DNA from: Deltaproteobacteria bacterium
GTDB taxonomy: Bacteria > Desulfobacterota_B > Binatia > UBA9968
Assembly: GCA_005879255.1 (NCBI GenBank)
Contig: VBKY01000035.1
Location: 6,815 to 70,814, forward strand
Length of the DNA stretch: 64,000 bases
Direction: 5' to 3'
Of the stretch, positions 46,308-55,840 are shown in pieces (position 1 is the first letter of the stretch; each line of letters begins with the position of its first letter). The translations under genes and the position numbers were made by a program. The notes beneath the pieces are model-generated. The model worked only from the letters and a program-made list of their open reading frames with translations, searched no databases and had not been told where the DNA came from.

Positions 46308-47207
46308 TTATCCAAAGCGGCCGGTGATGTAATCTTCCGTCTGCCGCTTTTCCGGCGCGGTAAACAGTTTTCCGGTCTCGCCGACTTCGATCAATTCGCC
46401 CAGGTAGAAGAACGCCGTTCGATCGGCACAGCGGGCTGCTTGTTGCATGTTGTGAGTCACGATGACGATTGTGAACGTGTCCTTCAACTCATGAATCAGC
46501 TCCTCGATTTTCGCCGTGGAAATCGGATCTAAAGCCGAACAGGGCTCATCCATAAGGAGCACTTCAGGTTCCACTGCCAGAGCCCGCGCAATGCACAGAC
46601 GTTGTTGTTGTCCGCCGGACAGATCAGTGGCGCTCTTGTTGAGATTGTCTTTGACCTCGTCCCACAAGGCGGCGCGACGCAAGCTTTTCTCGGCCACCTC
46701 GTCCAGAAGATTTCGGTTGTTTATCCCGACGATGCGCAAACCGTAAACGACGTTCTCATAAATGCTCTTGGGAAAGGGATTCCATTTTTGGAAGATCATT
46801 CCCACTCGACGGCGCAGATTGATTACATCCGTCGATGGATCATAGATATCCTTACTGTCGAGCTTGATGCTGCCGGTTAGGCGGGTATTCAACACCAGAT
46901 CGTTCATCCGATTAAGGCAGCGTAAGAGCGTTGTCTTGCCGCAGCCGGAGGGGCCGATAAAAGCCGTCGCCTTTTTTTCCGGGATTTCAACGTTGATCGA
47001 TTTAAGCGCGTGATTCGATCCGTAGTAAAAGTCGACATTTTCGACTTCGATGATCGATCTTTCTTCTTGCAATTGCGCCGCAGTAGCTTGACCGGATGGA
47101 TTCACTGATAAGGGGCTCGACGTTTCGGGCACGTCAATCTTATGTTGCAAGTCCATCATACCTCCGAGGGGTTCGGTATTCCAGCCGTTCGTTCCGAGCG
47201 CTACCAT
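46308..47207 (-). CDS. pstB: phosphate ABC transporter ATP-binding protein PstB
   Basis: The 299-residue ATPase has an extra N-terminal tail of about 50 residues, then [20 protein letters not shown]. Walker A is [20 protein letters not shown], the signature is [20 protein letters not shown], Walker B is [13 protein letters not shown]. The PstB-specific loop around LNRMNDLV is present. It overlaps the pstA stop by 7 nt. A downstream ATG (near 47159) would shorten the tail. Confidence 0.95.
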   Translation of the reverse strand: MVALGTNGWNTEPLGGMMDLQHKIDVPETSSPLSVNPSGQATAAQLQEERSIIEVENVDFYYGSNHALKSINVEIPEKKATAFIGPSGCGKTTLLRCLNRMNDLVLNTRLTGSIKLDSKDIYDPSTDVINLRRRVGMIFQKWNPFPKSIYENVVYGLRIVGINNRNLLDEVAEKSLRRAALWDEVKDNLNKSATDLSGGQQQRLCIARALAVEPEVLLMDEPCSALDPISTAKIEELIHELKDTFTIVIVTHNMQQAARCADRTAFFYLGELIEVGETGKLFTAPEKRQTEDYITGRFG

Positions 47208-48118
47208 TTGATCCTCTTTCTAAAGCGATAACGAAAATAGATCGCGATACCGTTCATGAGCAAAGTCATGACCATCAGGATCAGACCCGTGGCCGCCGCG
47301 TTCAAATGAAATTCTTGTTGCGGTCGCGAAACCCAATTGAACATCTGAATCGGCATCACTGAAAACGGCGACCATAGCCAGTCAAAGGACACAAAGGGAA
47401 ACTCGCCCTTGATCGGCGGGTCAGGCAGGAAGGCGATGAAGGTCAATGCGCCGATAGTGATGAGCGGCGCGGTTTCGCCGATGGCACGGGACAACGAAAT
47501 GATCACGCCGGTCAAGATGCCTCCCATGGAGTAGGGCAAGACATGGTCCCGCGTCGTTTGCCATTTAGTGGCGCCCAGGGCGTACGCCGCTTCGCGCATG
47601 CTCGAAGGGACCGCCCGGATGGATTCTCGGGTTGCTACAATAACGATCGGCAGGATTAGCAGCGCCAAAGTCAGACCGGCCGAAAGTATGCTTTGACCGA
47701 ACTTGAATTGATAGACGAACAAGCCTAAGGCCATCAGACCGTAGACGATGGAAGGAACGCCGGCGAGATTGGCGATGTTAATTTCAATCAGGCCGGTGAA
47801 CCAATTCTTGGGCGCGTACTCCTCAAGATAAACACCGGCGCCGACGCCCATGGGAATTGCCGTCAATGCCGTTACGATCATAACGAGCGTAGTGCCTACC
47901 CAAGCAGATAAAATCCCCGCTTGCGCCGCAAAGCGCGACGGAAACGATACAAAAAACTGAAAGGAGATTCGCCCCAAGCCGTCGGTTGAAAGATCAAAGA
48001 GCAATGCGGCCAGCGTGATCATCCCAACAAAAGTGGAGATGAGACCGATAACGGCAAAAATCGTGTCAAACCTTCTGTTGTTCGACAGTCTCTTTTCTAT
48101 ATTTTCGGGTTCGACCAT
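47201..48118 (-). CDS. pstA: phosphate ABC transporter permease PstA
   Basis: The 305-residue membrane protein has six predicted helices, and the EAA loop [40 protein letters not shown] and [17 protein letters not shown] are typical PstA stretches. It lies 1 nt downstream of pstC. With PstC it forms the phosphate channel. Confidence 0.95.
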   Translation of the reverse strand: MVEPENIEKRLSNNRRFDTIFAVIGLISTFVGMITLAALLFDLSTDGLGRISFQFFVSFPSRFAAQAGILSAWVGTTLVMIVTALTAIPMGVGAGVYLEEYAPKNWFTGLIEINIANLAGVPSIVYGLMALGLFVYQFKFGQSILSAGLTLALLILPIVIVATRESIRAVPSSMREAAYALGATKWQTTRDHVLPYSMGGILTGVIISLSRAIGETAPLITIGALTFIAFLPDPPIKGEFPFVSFDWLWSPFSVMPIQMFNWVSRPQQEFHLNAAATGLILMVMTLLMNGIAIYFRYRFRKRIKW

Positions 48119-48119
48119 T

Positions 48120-49070
48120 CTAGTATATCTCCCTGTAGCGCTTTCTCAGTAGATATCCGGCGATGTTGAAGACCAGTGTCATACACATGAGCGTCAAACC
48201 GGCGGCGAAAATGCTTTGGTAGGCGACACTGCCGTGCGGGAGGTCTCCCAGGCTGACTTGAACTATATAGGCGGTAATCGTTGCCGCGCCTTCCATCGGG
48301 TTCAGAGTCAAATTCGGCTGGGTGCCGGCGGCGACGGCAACGACCATCGTTTCTCCCACGGCCCGCGAGAAACCAAGAACGTACGCCGACGCGATTCCGG
48401 AAAAGGCTGAAGGAATGAGAACGCGAATAGCGGTCTGAAATCGTGTCGCCCCCATCGCATACGAACCCTCCCGAATATGTACTGGAACGGCTTTCATGGC
48501 ATCTTCACTGAGAGAGCTAACGTAGGGAATGATCATAATGCCGATCACGATCCCGGCGCTGAGCATGTTGAAACCGGGCAAATCCGGAAGAATTTGCTGC
48601 AACAACGGAGTAATGAACAGCAGTGCAAAGTAACCGAATACAACAGTTGGGACCGCGCTCAGGAGCTCCAGTACGGGTTTTAGTATCTCCCTCACCCGAG
48701 CGTTAGCGTATTCGCTCAGATAAATCGCAATCGTTGTCCCTAATGGTAAGGCAACCAACAACGCAATACCTGAGGTGACCAACGTTCCGGTCACCAGAGG
48801 CATGATACCGTAACGGGGGTTCTCGAACAGAACAGTCCACTGAGTGTCGGTTAGAAAGTCGACGAGGGAAATATTTCGAAAAAAATGCCACGATTCCGCC
48901 AATAAAACCCAGACGATGCCGCACGTGATGGCAATGGACGAGGCAGCACATAGAAACATCAAAAATTCGATGAAGCGCTCGCGAACTTTTTGCACAGTCA
49001 GTCCGACGGGAATCGTTCTTATGCGCGCTTGCGCGGTGAGATAACCGGCGTCTGCGTGATCGGTTTCCAA
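48120..49070 (-). CDS. pstC: phosphate ABC transporter permease PstC
   Basis: The 316-residue permease has PstC signatures PLGTTIAIYLSEYANARVRE and VLELLSAVPTVVFGYFALLF, and the EAA loop REGSYAMGATRFQTAIRVLI. The N-terminal cytoplasmic tail is about 35 residues. It follows pstS by 77 nt, where a weak hairpin may lower downstream expression. Confidence 0.95.
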   Translation of the reverse strand: METDHADAGYLTAQARIRTIPVGLTVQKVRERFIEFLMFLCAASSIAITCGIVWVLLAESWHFFRNISLVDFLTDTQWTVLFENPRYGIMPLVTGTLVTSGIALLVALPLGTTIAIYLSEYANARVREILKPVLELLSAVPTVVFGYFALLFITPLLQQILPDLPGFNMLSAGIVIGIMIIPYVSSLSEDAMKAVPVHIREGSYAMGATRFQTAIRVLIPSAFSGIASAYVLGFSRAVGETMVVAVAAGTQPNLTLNPMEGAATITAYIVQVSLGDLPHGSVAYQSIFAAGLTLMCMTLVFNIAGYLLRKRYREIY

Positions 49071-49147
49071 CTTGGTTTCCTTTGCTGTGGTGCCGTTAAA
49101 TTGGCTTCAGGGGACGCACGGGCATCCCCTGAAGGTTAGTAGGCAAG

Positions 49148-50137
49148 TTAGTACTTGGCTTCGCGTTTGAGCAGGTCGTCGATTTTTATACCGACTTCAG
49201 GTTCGCCGCCGAACACCGTTCCAACTTTGCCTTTTTTCACATGCTCCAAGGCGACCGTGTAAGCACTTTGCGGCAGCGCTACGTACTTTACCTGCTTGAC
49301 CAAGCTGGGCGCGTTTTTGAGATAAAATTCCACGTACTCTCTGACTTCGGGCCGGCTGTCGAGGCTCTTCTTGCTCACATAGATGAAGATCGGACGAGAG
49401 AGCGGTTGATAGCTGCCGTCTTCGACGGTTTTGGCCGAGGGCAATACCGGGCCTTTGCCGGCGTCGATGGGAGCCGCTTTCAGTTTCTTCTGGTTCTCGA
49501 TGTAATAGGCGAAACCGAAGTAGCCCAAGGCATTGCGGTCGTTGGCGATACCCTGAACGAGCACGTTATCGTCTTCGCTGGCGGTAAAGTCGCCGCGGCT
49601 GGATTTGGCCTTGCCGACGATTGCTTCGGTGAAGTAATCAAAAGTTCCGGAATCAGCGCCGGGACCAAAAAGCTTCAAAGGACTGTTCGGCCATTCGGAT
49701 CGGACCTGGTTCCAGGTCGTTACTTTTCCTTGAGCCGCCGGTTCCCACATTTTCTTCAGGTCTGGTACGGTTAAAGCCTTCACCCAATCATTTTTTGGAT
49801 TTACCATGACCGTAAGCGCGTCATACGCGATCGGCAGCTCGATGTATTGAACGCTGGATTGCTTACAGGTTTCCATTTCCTGCTTGAGAATCGGTCGAGA
49901 CGCGTCGCTAATATCCGTCTCACCGCGGCAGAATTTTTTGAATCCACCACCCGTACCTGCAATACCGACGGTCACTTTAACCGCGCCTTTCTTGGCCTTT
50001 TGAAATTCTTCGGAGACCGCTTCCGTAATGGGAAAGACAGTGCTCGAACCATCAATCTGAATGATCTGTGCCTTTGCTGTCTTCGGCACTACTCCCAGCA
50101 GGACAATGGCGGCCAGTGCTACGAGTGTCTTTTTCAT
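49148..50137 (-). CDS. pstS: phosphate-binding protein PstS
   Basis: A 329-residue periplasmic protein with signal peptide [20 protein letters not shown]. The binding segments [20 protein letters not shown] (Ser-Ser-Thr) and [19 protein letters not shown] (Asp-Ser-Gly-Thr) are clear. It delivers phosphate to PstCA. First gene of the pst-pho operon. Ribosome site AAAAGGAGAAAAA is strong. Pho-box-like repeats are upstream at 50317-50397. Confidence 0.96.
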   Translation of the reverse strand: MKKTLVALAAIVLLGVVPKTAKAQIIQIDGSSTVFPITEAVSEEFQKAKKGAVKVTVGIAGTGGGFKKFCRGETDISDASRPILKQEMETCKQSSVQYIELPIAYDALTVMVNPKNDWVKALTVPDLKKMWEPAAQGKVTTWNQVRSEWPNSPLKLFGPGADSGTFDYFTEAIVGKAKSSRGDFTASEDDNVLVQGIANDRNALGYFGFAYYIENQKKLKAAPIDAGKGPVLPSAKTVEDGSYQPLSRPIFIYVSKKSLDSRPEVREYVEFYLKNAPSLVKQVKYVALPQSAYTVALEHVKKGKVGTVFGGEPEVGIKIDDLLKREAKY

Positions 50138-50316
50138 GATTTTTCTCCTTTTGTTTTCGTTTAACGATCTATTGTTACAAACATATTAAGCGGAGATTAA
50201 GGTTCCGTGAATGACGGCACGGACTTCGACAACGGGACTTAGTCTTCCGAAAAATGACCGGCGTCGGCTCCATTTGATAGTTCGGCGTGACAATGGAGAC
50301 CAGGCATGACTGTGAT

Positions 50317-50343
50317 GTTAACGTGAAGTTAAGATATGATTAA
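50317..50343. promoter_or_regulatory. Pho-box-like triple repeat before pstS
   Basis: GTTAA, GTTAA and ATTAA start at 50317, 50328 and 50339, exactly 11 bp apart, one helical turn as in PhoB/PhoP tandem sites. The position is 180-206 nt upstream of pstS. The unit is closer to Bacillus PhoP (TTAACA) than to the E. coli CTGTCAT box. Confidence 0.6.
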
Positions 50344-50381
50344 CTAAAGCGAATTGCGCAGTTTACGAGAGCGCCAAAACG

Positions 50382-50398
50382 CTTAACACAAATTTAAC
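50382..50398. promoter_or_regulatory. second Pho-box-like pair, nearer the kinase-like gene
   Basis: CTTAAC and TTTAAC begin 11 bp apart (50382 and 50393). They lie 95 nt upstream of the plus-strand thymidylate-kinase-like gene and could place it in the Pho regulon. I saw no consensus -35/-10 with good spacing between this pair and the gene. Confidence 0.45.
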
Positions 50399-50492
50399 AA
50401 AACACTTCTGATCAGTCGCTAGCCTTCGACCGGACTTCTCTGCTAGATATACCCGACTGAAACGGAAATAATTGCAAACGGAGTGACTGTCC

Positions 50493-51227
50493 ATGGCTGG
50501 CGGAATGAAAATGTACGGTAAGCACCGCTTTCCAGGACGCTTGTTTATTGTCGAAGGGATCGACGGCTCCGGCAAAAGCACGCAACTTTCACTGCTGCAC
50601 AAATGGCTGGACTCGGAAGGGTACGTAGTTTACTCGAGCGAGTGGAATTCCTCGCCTTTGGTCCACGATGTCACGAAGCGGGGAAAAAAGAAAAAAATGC
50701 TCACCCCGATGACGTTCAGTTTGATCCATGCGACGGATTTCGCCGATCGCACTGAGCATCACATCATTCCGCCGTTGAAAGCAGGCGCCGTGGTCTTGGC
50801 CGATCGCTATATTTACACCGCCTTCGCCCGGGACGTTGTCAGAGGCGTCAGTCCCAAATGGGTACGGGACCTTTACGCATTCGCGGTCAAGCCGACCATC
50901 GGCTTTTATTTCCGCACGCCGCTCGACGTCGCCATGAAACGAATTTTGGGCGGGCGCGATGCGATCAAGTATTACGAGGCGGGGATGGATCTGGATCTGA
51001 GCGACGACCTGGAAGAAAGTTTTCGACTCTTTCAAGGTCGAATAATCGATCAGTATGAAGCCATGATCGATGAGTTCGGTTTGGTCACGATCGACGCCAC
51101 CCGCTCCATCGAGGATCAACAAGCCGAGGTGCGCCGCATCGTTTCTGAGGCACTTGGCGGTACCAAAAAAACAAAGGTTAGGAAATGGCTCGATTTAACT
51201 TCTTTGGCGAAGGGCTCCCGGATATAG
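50493..51227 (+). CDS. thymidylate-kinase-like protein, copy 1 (intact P-loop)
   Basis: The 244-residue product has the P-loop EGIDGSGKSTQLSLLHKWL, the ADRYIYTAFARDVVRG motif (Asp-Arg-Tyr) of dTMP kinases and a helical lid region. Position 134-163 is basic (MKRILGGRDAIKYYEAG). Normal Tmk has about 205-215 residues. The location between Pst and polyphosphate-related genes is unusual for Tmk. PPK2 polyphosphate kinases share this fold, so a polyphosphate or other nucleotide role is possible. It overlaps copy 2 by 43 nt. Confidence 0.8.
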   Translation: MAGGMKMYGKHRFPGRLFIVEGIDGSGKSTQLSLLHKWLDSEGYVVYSSEWNSSPLVHDVTKRGKKKKMLTPMTFSLIHATDFADRTEHHIIPPLKAGAVVLADRYIYTAFARDVVRGVSPKWVRDLYAFAVKPTIGFYFRTPLDVAMKRILGGRDAIKYYEAGMDLDLSDDLEESFRLFQGRIIDQYEAMIDEFGLVTIDATRSIEDQQAEVRRIVSEALGGTKKTKVRKWLDLTSLAKGSRI

Positions 51228-51880
51228 ATCTCGATGAGCTGAAGGGAAGGCTGATCGTCCTCGAAGGGACCGACGGCGTCGGCCGTTCAACGCATATCGG
51301 TTTGCTCAAGCAATGGCTCGAGAATCACGGCCATGCGGTCCTCGACACCGGTATGACTCGTTCGGCATTGGCGGGCAAGAGGCTCAAGCAAGCGAAAGAA
51401 GGCCATACGCTGGGCGGCATTACGATGAGCTTATTCTACGCGACGGATTTTGCCGATCGGCTAGAGCAAGAGATTATTCCCGCACTGCGCGCCGGGTTCA
51501 TTGTCTTGACCGACCGCTATATCTACTCACTCATGGCGCGGGCGATCGTGCGAGGCTCCGATCCCGACTGGCTCAGCGAAGTTTACGGCTTCGCGCTGCG
51601 GCCCGATGCGGTCTTTTATCTACGCCTCGGCATCGACGATCTCGTCACGCGGGTCTTACAGAGCACGGGCTTCGACTACTGGGAGTCGGGCCGAGATCTG
51701 CACATGGGCGAGGACATGTATGATAGCTTCGTGCGTTATCAGAAATGGCTACTGGCTGAATTTGACAAGATGGTCGAAACATATGGATTCGAAATCGTGG
51801 ACGCTTCGGGGACAGTCGAAGAGGTCTTTGAAAATTTGCGCGAACGTGTCGACCGAGTGGTCGCCCGCAACGGCTACTAG
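51185..51880 (+). CDS. thymidylate-kinase-like protein, copy 2 (P-loop Lys replaced by Arg)
   Basis: The 231-residue paralogue has EGTDGVGRSTHIGLLKQWL, where the P-loop Lys is Arg, yet keeps TDRYIYSLMARAIVRG and a similar length. Loss of the P-loop Lys normally abolishes or weakens ATP hydrolysis, so it may act as a regulatory partner of copy 1. The start overlaps copy 1 by 43 nt, a coupled pair. It converges with the CHAD gene, overlapping by 4 nt. Confidence 0.8.
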   Translation: MARFNFFGEGLPDIDLDELKGRLIVLEGTDGVGRSTHIGLLKQWLENHGHAVLDTGMTRSALAGKRLKQAKEGHTLGGITMSLFYATDFADRLEQEIIPALRAGFIVLTDRYIYSLMARAIVRGSDPDWLSEVYGFALRPDAVFYLRLGIDDLVTRVLQSTGFDYWESGRDLHMGEDMYDSFVRYQKWLLAEFDKMVETYGFEIVDASGTVEEVFENLRERVDRVVARNGY

Positions 51881-52806
51881 CCTTTGATTGATTCTTCCAC
51901 GGACTCTTCCTTCAAGGTGAGCTCGGTCCAGTCTTCGGCGAGTTTTTCGGCTCTTGCGATAACATCGTTTACGGTCGCGTGATCGCGCTGCTTCTCCCGC
52001 TCCATTTCTAAAAGAAGCGCGCGACACATACCAGGCTCTTCGGCTAGGACGCCGGGGCGTCCGATGAATTCAGCGATGTACTGGCGCAGGACGGAGCGGT
52101 CATGCCAATCGCCGAGATCATTCTGCAGCGCCTTAAGACCTTCGACCAACGGCTTCACGGAAGATTGGCCCAGCTCCGCGAGCGACTCGGCCCGATAGCG
52201 GAGCCGTTTGCCGGCGATTCGAAAGGCGTGAATCCGTTGGACCTGAGGATCTTCTTTGGCCGAAACGAGAGCATCTCGCCATTCGGTGAGCGCGTCCTGC
52301 GAGCGCTCCCACAGATGGCCGACGCCGTCGGGCGGTTGATCGATATTTTCAATACGCGCTTGGACGCGAGCGATAAAATCGATGACGTCATACCGTCTTA
52401 GCTCGGCGCGCCCGTCTTCAATTTCGGTCGCGCGCTTTTGCTCCAGCCAAAGCCTTACCGTGTCCCACGACTGTCGCAACGAGGCGGTCGTGGCGGCTTC
52501 GAGCTTTTTTTGAACCAAGTCGATGCTCGCGTCCAGGTTACGGCAGGTGCCGAACGCGCGCCGGACTTTGCGCAACATGCGCACAAGTTTTCGACTTGCG
52601 CCGGATTTGGATCTTGGCAGCGCTAGACGCAGAGCCTGCTGCAGTCGCCGACTCGCGACGCGTAGGTCATGGATGGTCTCCGGAGTCTCGCTGACGAGAG
52701 CTTTGGCGAATAATGTAACGAATCGCTCCAGCCGTTTTCGGGCTAATTTCGACAGTTTGGTTTTCACTGAGACTCCGTTAATCGATTCAGCGGGAAGCGC
52801 GTGCAT
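51877..52806 (-). CDS. CHAD-domain protein
   Basis: The 309-residue protein is a CHAD domain. It is all-helical with the conserved HDLRVASRRLQQALRLALPR and FRIAGKRLRYRAESLAELGQ segments rich in Arg/Lys and His. CHAD domains bind polyphosphate granules. Its neighbours SixA, Ppx and the Pst system fit phosphate storage. It starts 26 nt downstream of sixA on the same strand. Confidence 0.9.
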   Translation of the reverse strand: MHALPAESINGVSVKTKLSKLARKRLERFVTLFAKALVSETPETIHDLRVASRRLQQALRLALPRSKSGASRKLVRMLRKVRRAFGTCRNLDASIDLVQKKLEAATTASLRQSWDTVRLWLEQKRATEIEDGRAELRRYDVIDFIARVQARIENIDQPPDGVGHLWERSQDALTEWRDALVSAKEDPQVQRIHAFRIAGKRLRYRAESLAELGQSSVKPLVEGLKALQNDLGDWHDRSVLRQYIAEFIGRPGVLAEEPGMCRALLLEMEREKQRDHATVNDVIARAEKLAEDWTELTLKEESVEESIKG

Positions 52807-52832
52807 AGAGCAACTCCGTCCCCAGTGGGGTG

Positions 52833-53339
52833 CTAAGCGAGCAAGCGCAGCTGTTTAGGTGTTAGCAGCCAGTGGAGTTTGCCGGGACTGCTGGCAGGAA
52901 GCGATTCGATCTCGATGCGGCAGAGCGATCCTTTTTTAAGGTCGAGGGCTAGGTTTGCCGGCTGACGCCCGCTGAGCAAATAAGCGCCGGTATTGCTTAG
53001 CAACGGCTCGTGACCGACGAGCAGAACATGCTCGCGATCTTGGTAGCGGGTCAGACCAAACATCAGATGTTCCAATGTGCTCTCGGGAGCGAGCCCTGAA
53101 ATCTCTTCGAGCCGCGCTTCGATACCGAGTGTGCTCGCGACGATTTCCGCGGTCTGGCGCGCACGCAACAAAGGGCTGGTTAGGACGGAGTCGAAGGGAA
53201 TGTTCAGGCGGCGAAGGCCTTTTGCCGCTTTGCGCATGCGCCTGACGCCTTTGTTGCTGAGCGGGCGCTCGCCGTCGCGCGCTACTGACGGATCGTCCGT
53301 GGGCAAAGCAATCCCGTGCCGCATGATGTAGAGGTTCAT
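52833..53339 (-). CDS. sixA: phosphohistidine phosphatase SixA
   Basis: The 168-residue histidine-phosphatase-superfamily protein has RHG (LYIMRHGIALPTDD), TSPLLRARQTAEIVASTLGI and VLLVGHEPLLS (second His). SixA removes phosphate from histidines such as those of phosphorelay or PTS proteins. CHAD-SixA pairs are frequent. It could counteract sensor kinase output locally. Confidence 0.9.
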   Translation of the reverse strand: MNLYIMRHGIALPTDDPSVARDGERPLSNKGVRRMRKAAKGLRRLNIPFDSVLTSPLLRARQTAEIVASTLGIEARLEEISGLAPESTLEHLMFGLTRYQDREHVLLVGHEPLLSNTGAYLLSGRQPANLALDLKKGSLCRIEIESLPASSPGKLHWLLTPKQLRLLA

Positions 53340-53372
53340 CCCCCACGCGTTTTATCAAAGCCGCCAAGATAA

Positions 53373-53813
53373 TCAAACGGGATTACGCCAGTGGTCTAGA
53401 AATAGGGCAAACACTCTCTTGTCGATCGCGTCCCTTTCGTCGCGCAGGGTCGACAGCGCTGGTGAATCGGCGCTCGTCGTTTGACAAGTGCTCGGAAACG
53501 GCCACGACTCGATCTTTACTCGGCCCGGTAAATCGCCGCATTTCTTATGCGCGTCACCAAAACTGACCACCAAATCGATGTCTTGCATGGGAACGTCGGA
53601 AAGGCCTTTGCTCTTTTGTCCGGTCATGCTGATTCCTAACTCTTTCATGGCCTCGATTACGTGAGGCGGAATAACGCTGGGTTTAACTCCGGCACTGAAA
53701 ATCTTCGTCTTGGGCGGCGCCAGGTGCTTGGCGGTGGCTTCGGCTATCTGGCTAAAGCAAGCGTTGTCCTCACATAGGAATAGAATGTTACGTTCGAGAT
53801 TTTCCCGGCGCAT
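53373..53813 (-). CDS. LMW-phosphatase/ArsC-like protein lacking the catalytic Arg
   Basis: The 146-residue product aligns with low-molecular-weight phosphatases/ArsC (NILFLCEDNACFSQIAEATA). In the C-x5-R loop the Arg is Phe (CEDNACFS). The first redox Cys region reads VVSFGDAHKKCGD, with only one of the two Cys. Reductase or phosphatase activity is therefore doubtful. It may bind phosphate or a partner. It lies between sixA and ppx on the same strand. Confidence 0.75.
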   Translation of the reverse strand: MRRENLERNILFLCEDNACFSQIAEATAKHLAPPKTKIFSAGVKPSVIPPHVIEAMKELGISMTGQKSKGLSDVPMQDIDLVVSFGDAHKKCGDLPGRVKIESWPFPSTCQTTSADSPALSTLRDERDAIDKRVFALFLDHWRNPV

Positions 53814-53832
53814 TACGACCTCCTTGGTGTTG

Positions 53833-55377
53833 TCAGGACCGAGCCAATTTTGCTTTCTTGATTGAAAGACCGACGTTGAAAACTTCTTCGATGAGTTTAC
53901 CCTTTCTAGCCGCCCATTCGATTTCTTCGTCGAGGTTGAAGCTCGAAGACGCGGCGATGGTCAAGGTCTTGCTCTTATCGAGAGCGCAACTTACCGACTC
54001 GACCCGCTGTTCACGTTTGAAATCCAAAGCGTCGGCCACCCGAAGGAGCGCGCTCAATTTGCGCACCACGTCTTGGTTAGCGGGGGAAAGTTGACTGAAA
54101 CCGAGATGCTTTTGGCTCGGGTGGGCTTTGCGATGATACCTCGCAATATTCGCTACGAGATCCAAATCGAGCTTGTTGAACGATTTCATGCCGGCGCTCT
54201 TAATCAAATAATATGAATGTTTGTGGTGTTTCGGATGAGAGATAAAAAGGCCGATGTCATGCAACATCGCGGCGGCATGGAGAATGCTCGCATATCTTTC
54301 GGGCAATTTATGCGCTGCTTGCAGCTGATAAAACATGTTGAGAGCCAACTGGCTCACATGTTGGGAATGGGCGGCGTCGTTGGAGTATTTCTGGCAAACC
54401 TGCTCGAGAGATTCCGCGCGATCGGCATCCGCGTGCCACGGGCCGGATTCCGCATACTGCCGTCGGAGCAGATCGACCATGAGCCCGTCGCGCAGACCTC
54501 GTTTAGAGACGAATAAATAATTCAGACCGATCTCCGACATCGCCTGATAGAGCACGAGCCCGCCGGCGATGATAATATCGGCGCGCTTGGGATCGCCGCT
54601 GATCATTTCCACGCGCTCGGCAATGGGACGGCTTATGAGCAAATCTAGGAGCGCTTTCAAACGTTGGCGCCGCAGCACAATCAGTGACCCGGGTTTGCCC
54701 TCGCCGGCGGTTCGCGTGTCAGTCTCGGCCAACGCGGTAATAGTTCCGCCGCTGCCAAAGGCCATAGTAAATTTCTCTTTTTGAATGCGCCGGGCAATTG
54801 GCTCGAGACTTTCTCTAACATAGCGCCGCAAATTTTTTATTTGTTTTCGTTGCGGCGGATCCGCCCTCAAATATTCCTCGGTGAGCCGGACCGCGCCCAA
54901 GGGCAAACTAAACAGGCAATATGTGTTAGCACTATCGGCGACGCTCAATTCAACGCTTCCGCCGCCGATGTCGAGAAACAGGCCGAGCGGCAGGTGGAAA
55001 CGCAACCCGCTCATGATGCCGAGGCTGATCAATCGCGCCTCGTCTTTCTCAGACAAAACCTCCAGCGGAACGCCGATGGCTTTCGCGCGTCTGACCAGCC
55101 TGCGGCTATCAGAAGCCTCGCGCATCGCGGCGGTACCGACCGCACGCATCGCCTTCACACGGTGGCGATCTGCGGCGGCCTTGAAGTCGGTGAAAACCTC
55201 TAACGCGGCGTCGACGGTGCGGGGATTGAGTTTACCTGTGCGAAAGACGTCCAGACCCAAGCGAACGGGCTCACGCACTTGATCGAGAATGCGATAGTGT
55301 TTTGGGTGATCGACCGCAGCGACTTGCCACCGGATCGCATTGCTGCCGACATCCATGACCGCAAAATGATCCGCCAT
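53833..55377 (-). CDS. ppx: exopolyphosphatase/pppGpp phosphatase (Ppx/GppA)
   Basis: From ATG 55377 the product has 514 residues: an actin-like ASKHA core (AVMDVGSNAIRWQVAAVDHP, FLDIGGGSVELSVAD, MAFGSGGTITALAE) followed by a C-terminal HD-type domain (HAAAMLHDIGLFISHPKHHK). It removes terminal phosphates from polyphosphate and pppGpp. An upstream ATG at 55410 adds 11 unlikely residues. The gene set here fits polyphosphate turnover. Confidence 0.92.
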   Translation of the reverse strand: MADHFAVMDVGSNAIRWQVAAVDHPKHYRILDQVREPVRLGLDVFRTGKLNPRTVDAALEVFTDFKAAADRHRVKAMRAVGTAAMREASDSRRLVRRAKAIGVPLEVLSEKDEARLISLGIMSGLRFHLPLGLFLDIGGGSVELSVADSANTYCLFSLPLGAVRLTEEYLRADPPQRKQIKNLRRYVRESLEPIARRIQKEKFTMAFGSGGTITALAETDTRTAGEGKPGSLIVLRRQRLKALLDLLISRPIAERVEMISGDPKRADIIIAGGLVLYQAMSEIGLNYLFVSKRGLRDGLMVDLLRRQYAESGPWHADADRAESLEQVCQKYSNDAAHSQHVSQLALNMFYQLQAAHKLPERYASILHAAAMLHDIGLFISHPKHHKHSYYLIKSAGMKSFNKLDLDLVANIARYHRKAHPSQKHLGFSQLSPANQDVVRKLSALLRVADALDFKREQRVESVSCALDKSKTLTIAASSSFNLDEEIEWAARKGKLIEEVFNVGLSIKKAKLARS

Positions 55378-55687
55378 TATAATCGTTTCATAGCATACGA
55401 AGCCGAGCACTTGGCCAGAGCTTCGTTACAATTCAATTAAATTTGGATGAAATCTATGTTAATGAGTATCGCGTCAGAAGCCAAGCTCAAAATTGCGCCG
55501 AAGCGATTTTTCGCTGGACCCAAGTTCACCCGCACGTAGAGCGCGGCAATTCACCTGCTTTGGTTTGCCTCGACGGGAAAATTCCATGAAGGGAAAAAGT
55601 CGATTGGCGAATTATTATAACATTCGCTGATGATTTACTGCATGCGTTCCGGGAAAAATTGGCGCCGCTCTTGACGGCGGCAATCAG

Positions 55688-55839
55688 CGGCCGGGTAGTG
55701 GTTCATTTTCAATCCACCACCATGACTCTTAGAATCGAGAAAGATTCCTCGCTTTGCTCGGAATGACAACTACATAGCCCATGTGTCATCTCGAACAAAG
55801 TGAGAGATCTTTCCCAAACTTAACCACTACCAGCGGCCG
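55688..55839. repeat. 152-bp nested palindromic repeat
   Basis: The outer arms CGGCCGGGTAGTGGTT (55688-55703) and AACCACTACCAGCGGCCG (55822-55839) pair with a 2-nt offset. The inner arms of about 30 nt (55739-55768 and 55784-55813, related to GAAAGATTCCTCGCTTTGCT) pair with some mismatches. One arm recurs near 12961. It looks like a non-autonomous hairpin repeat, not coding. The 310 nt before it (55378-55687) hold nothing recognisable. Confidence 0.7.
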
Positions 55840-55840
55840 A

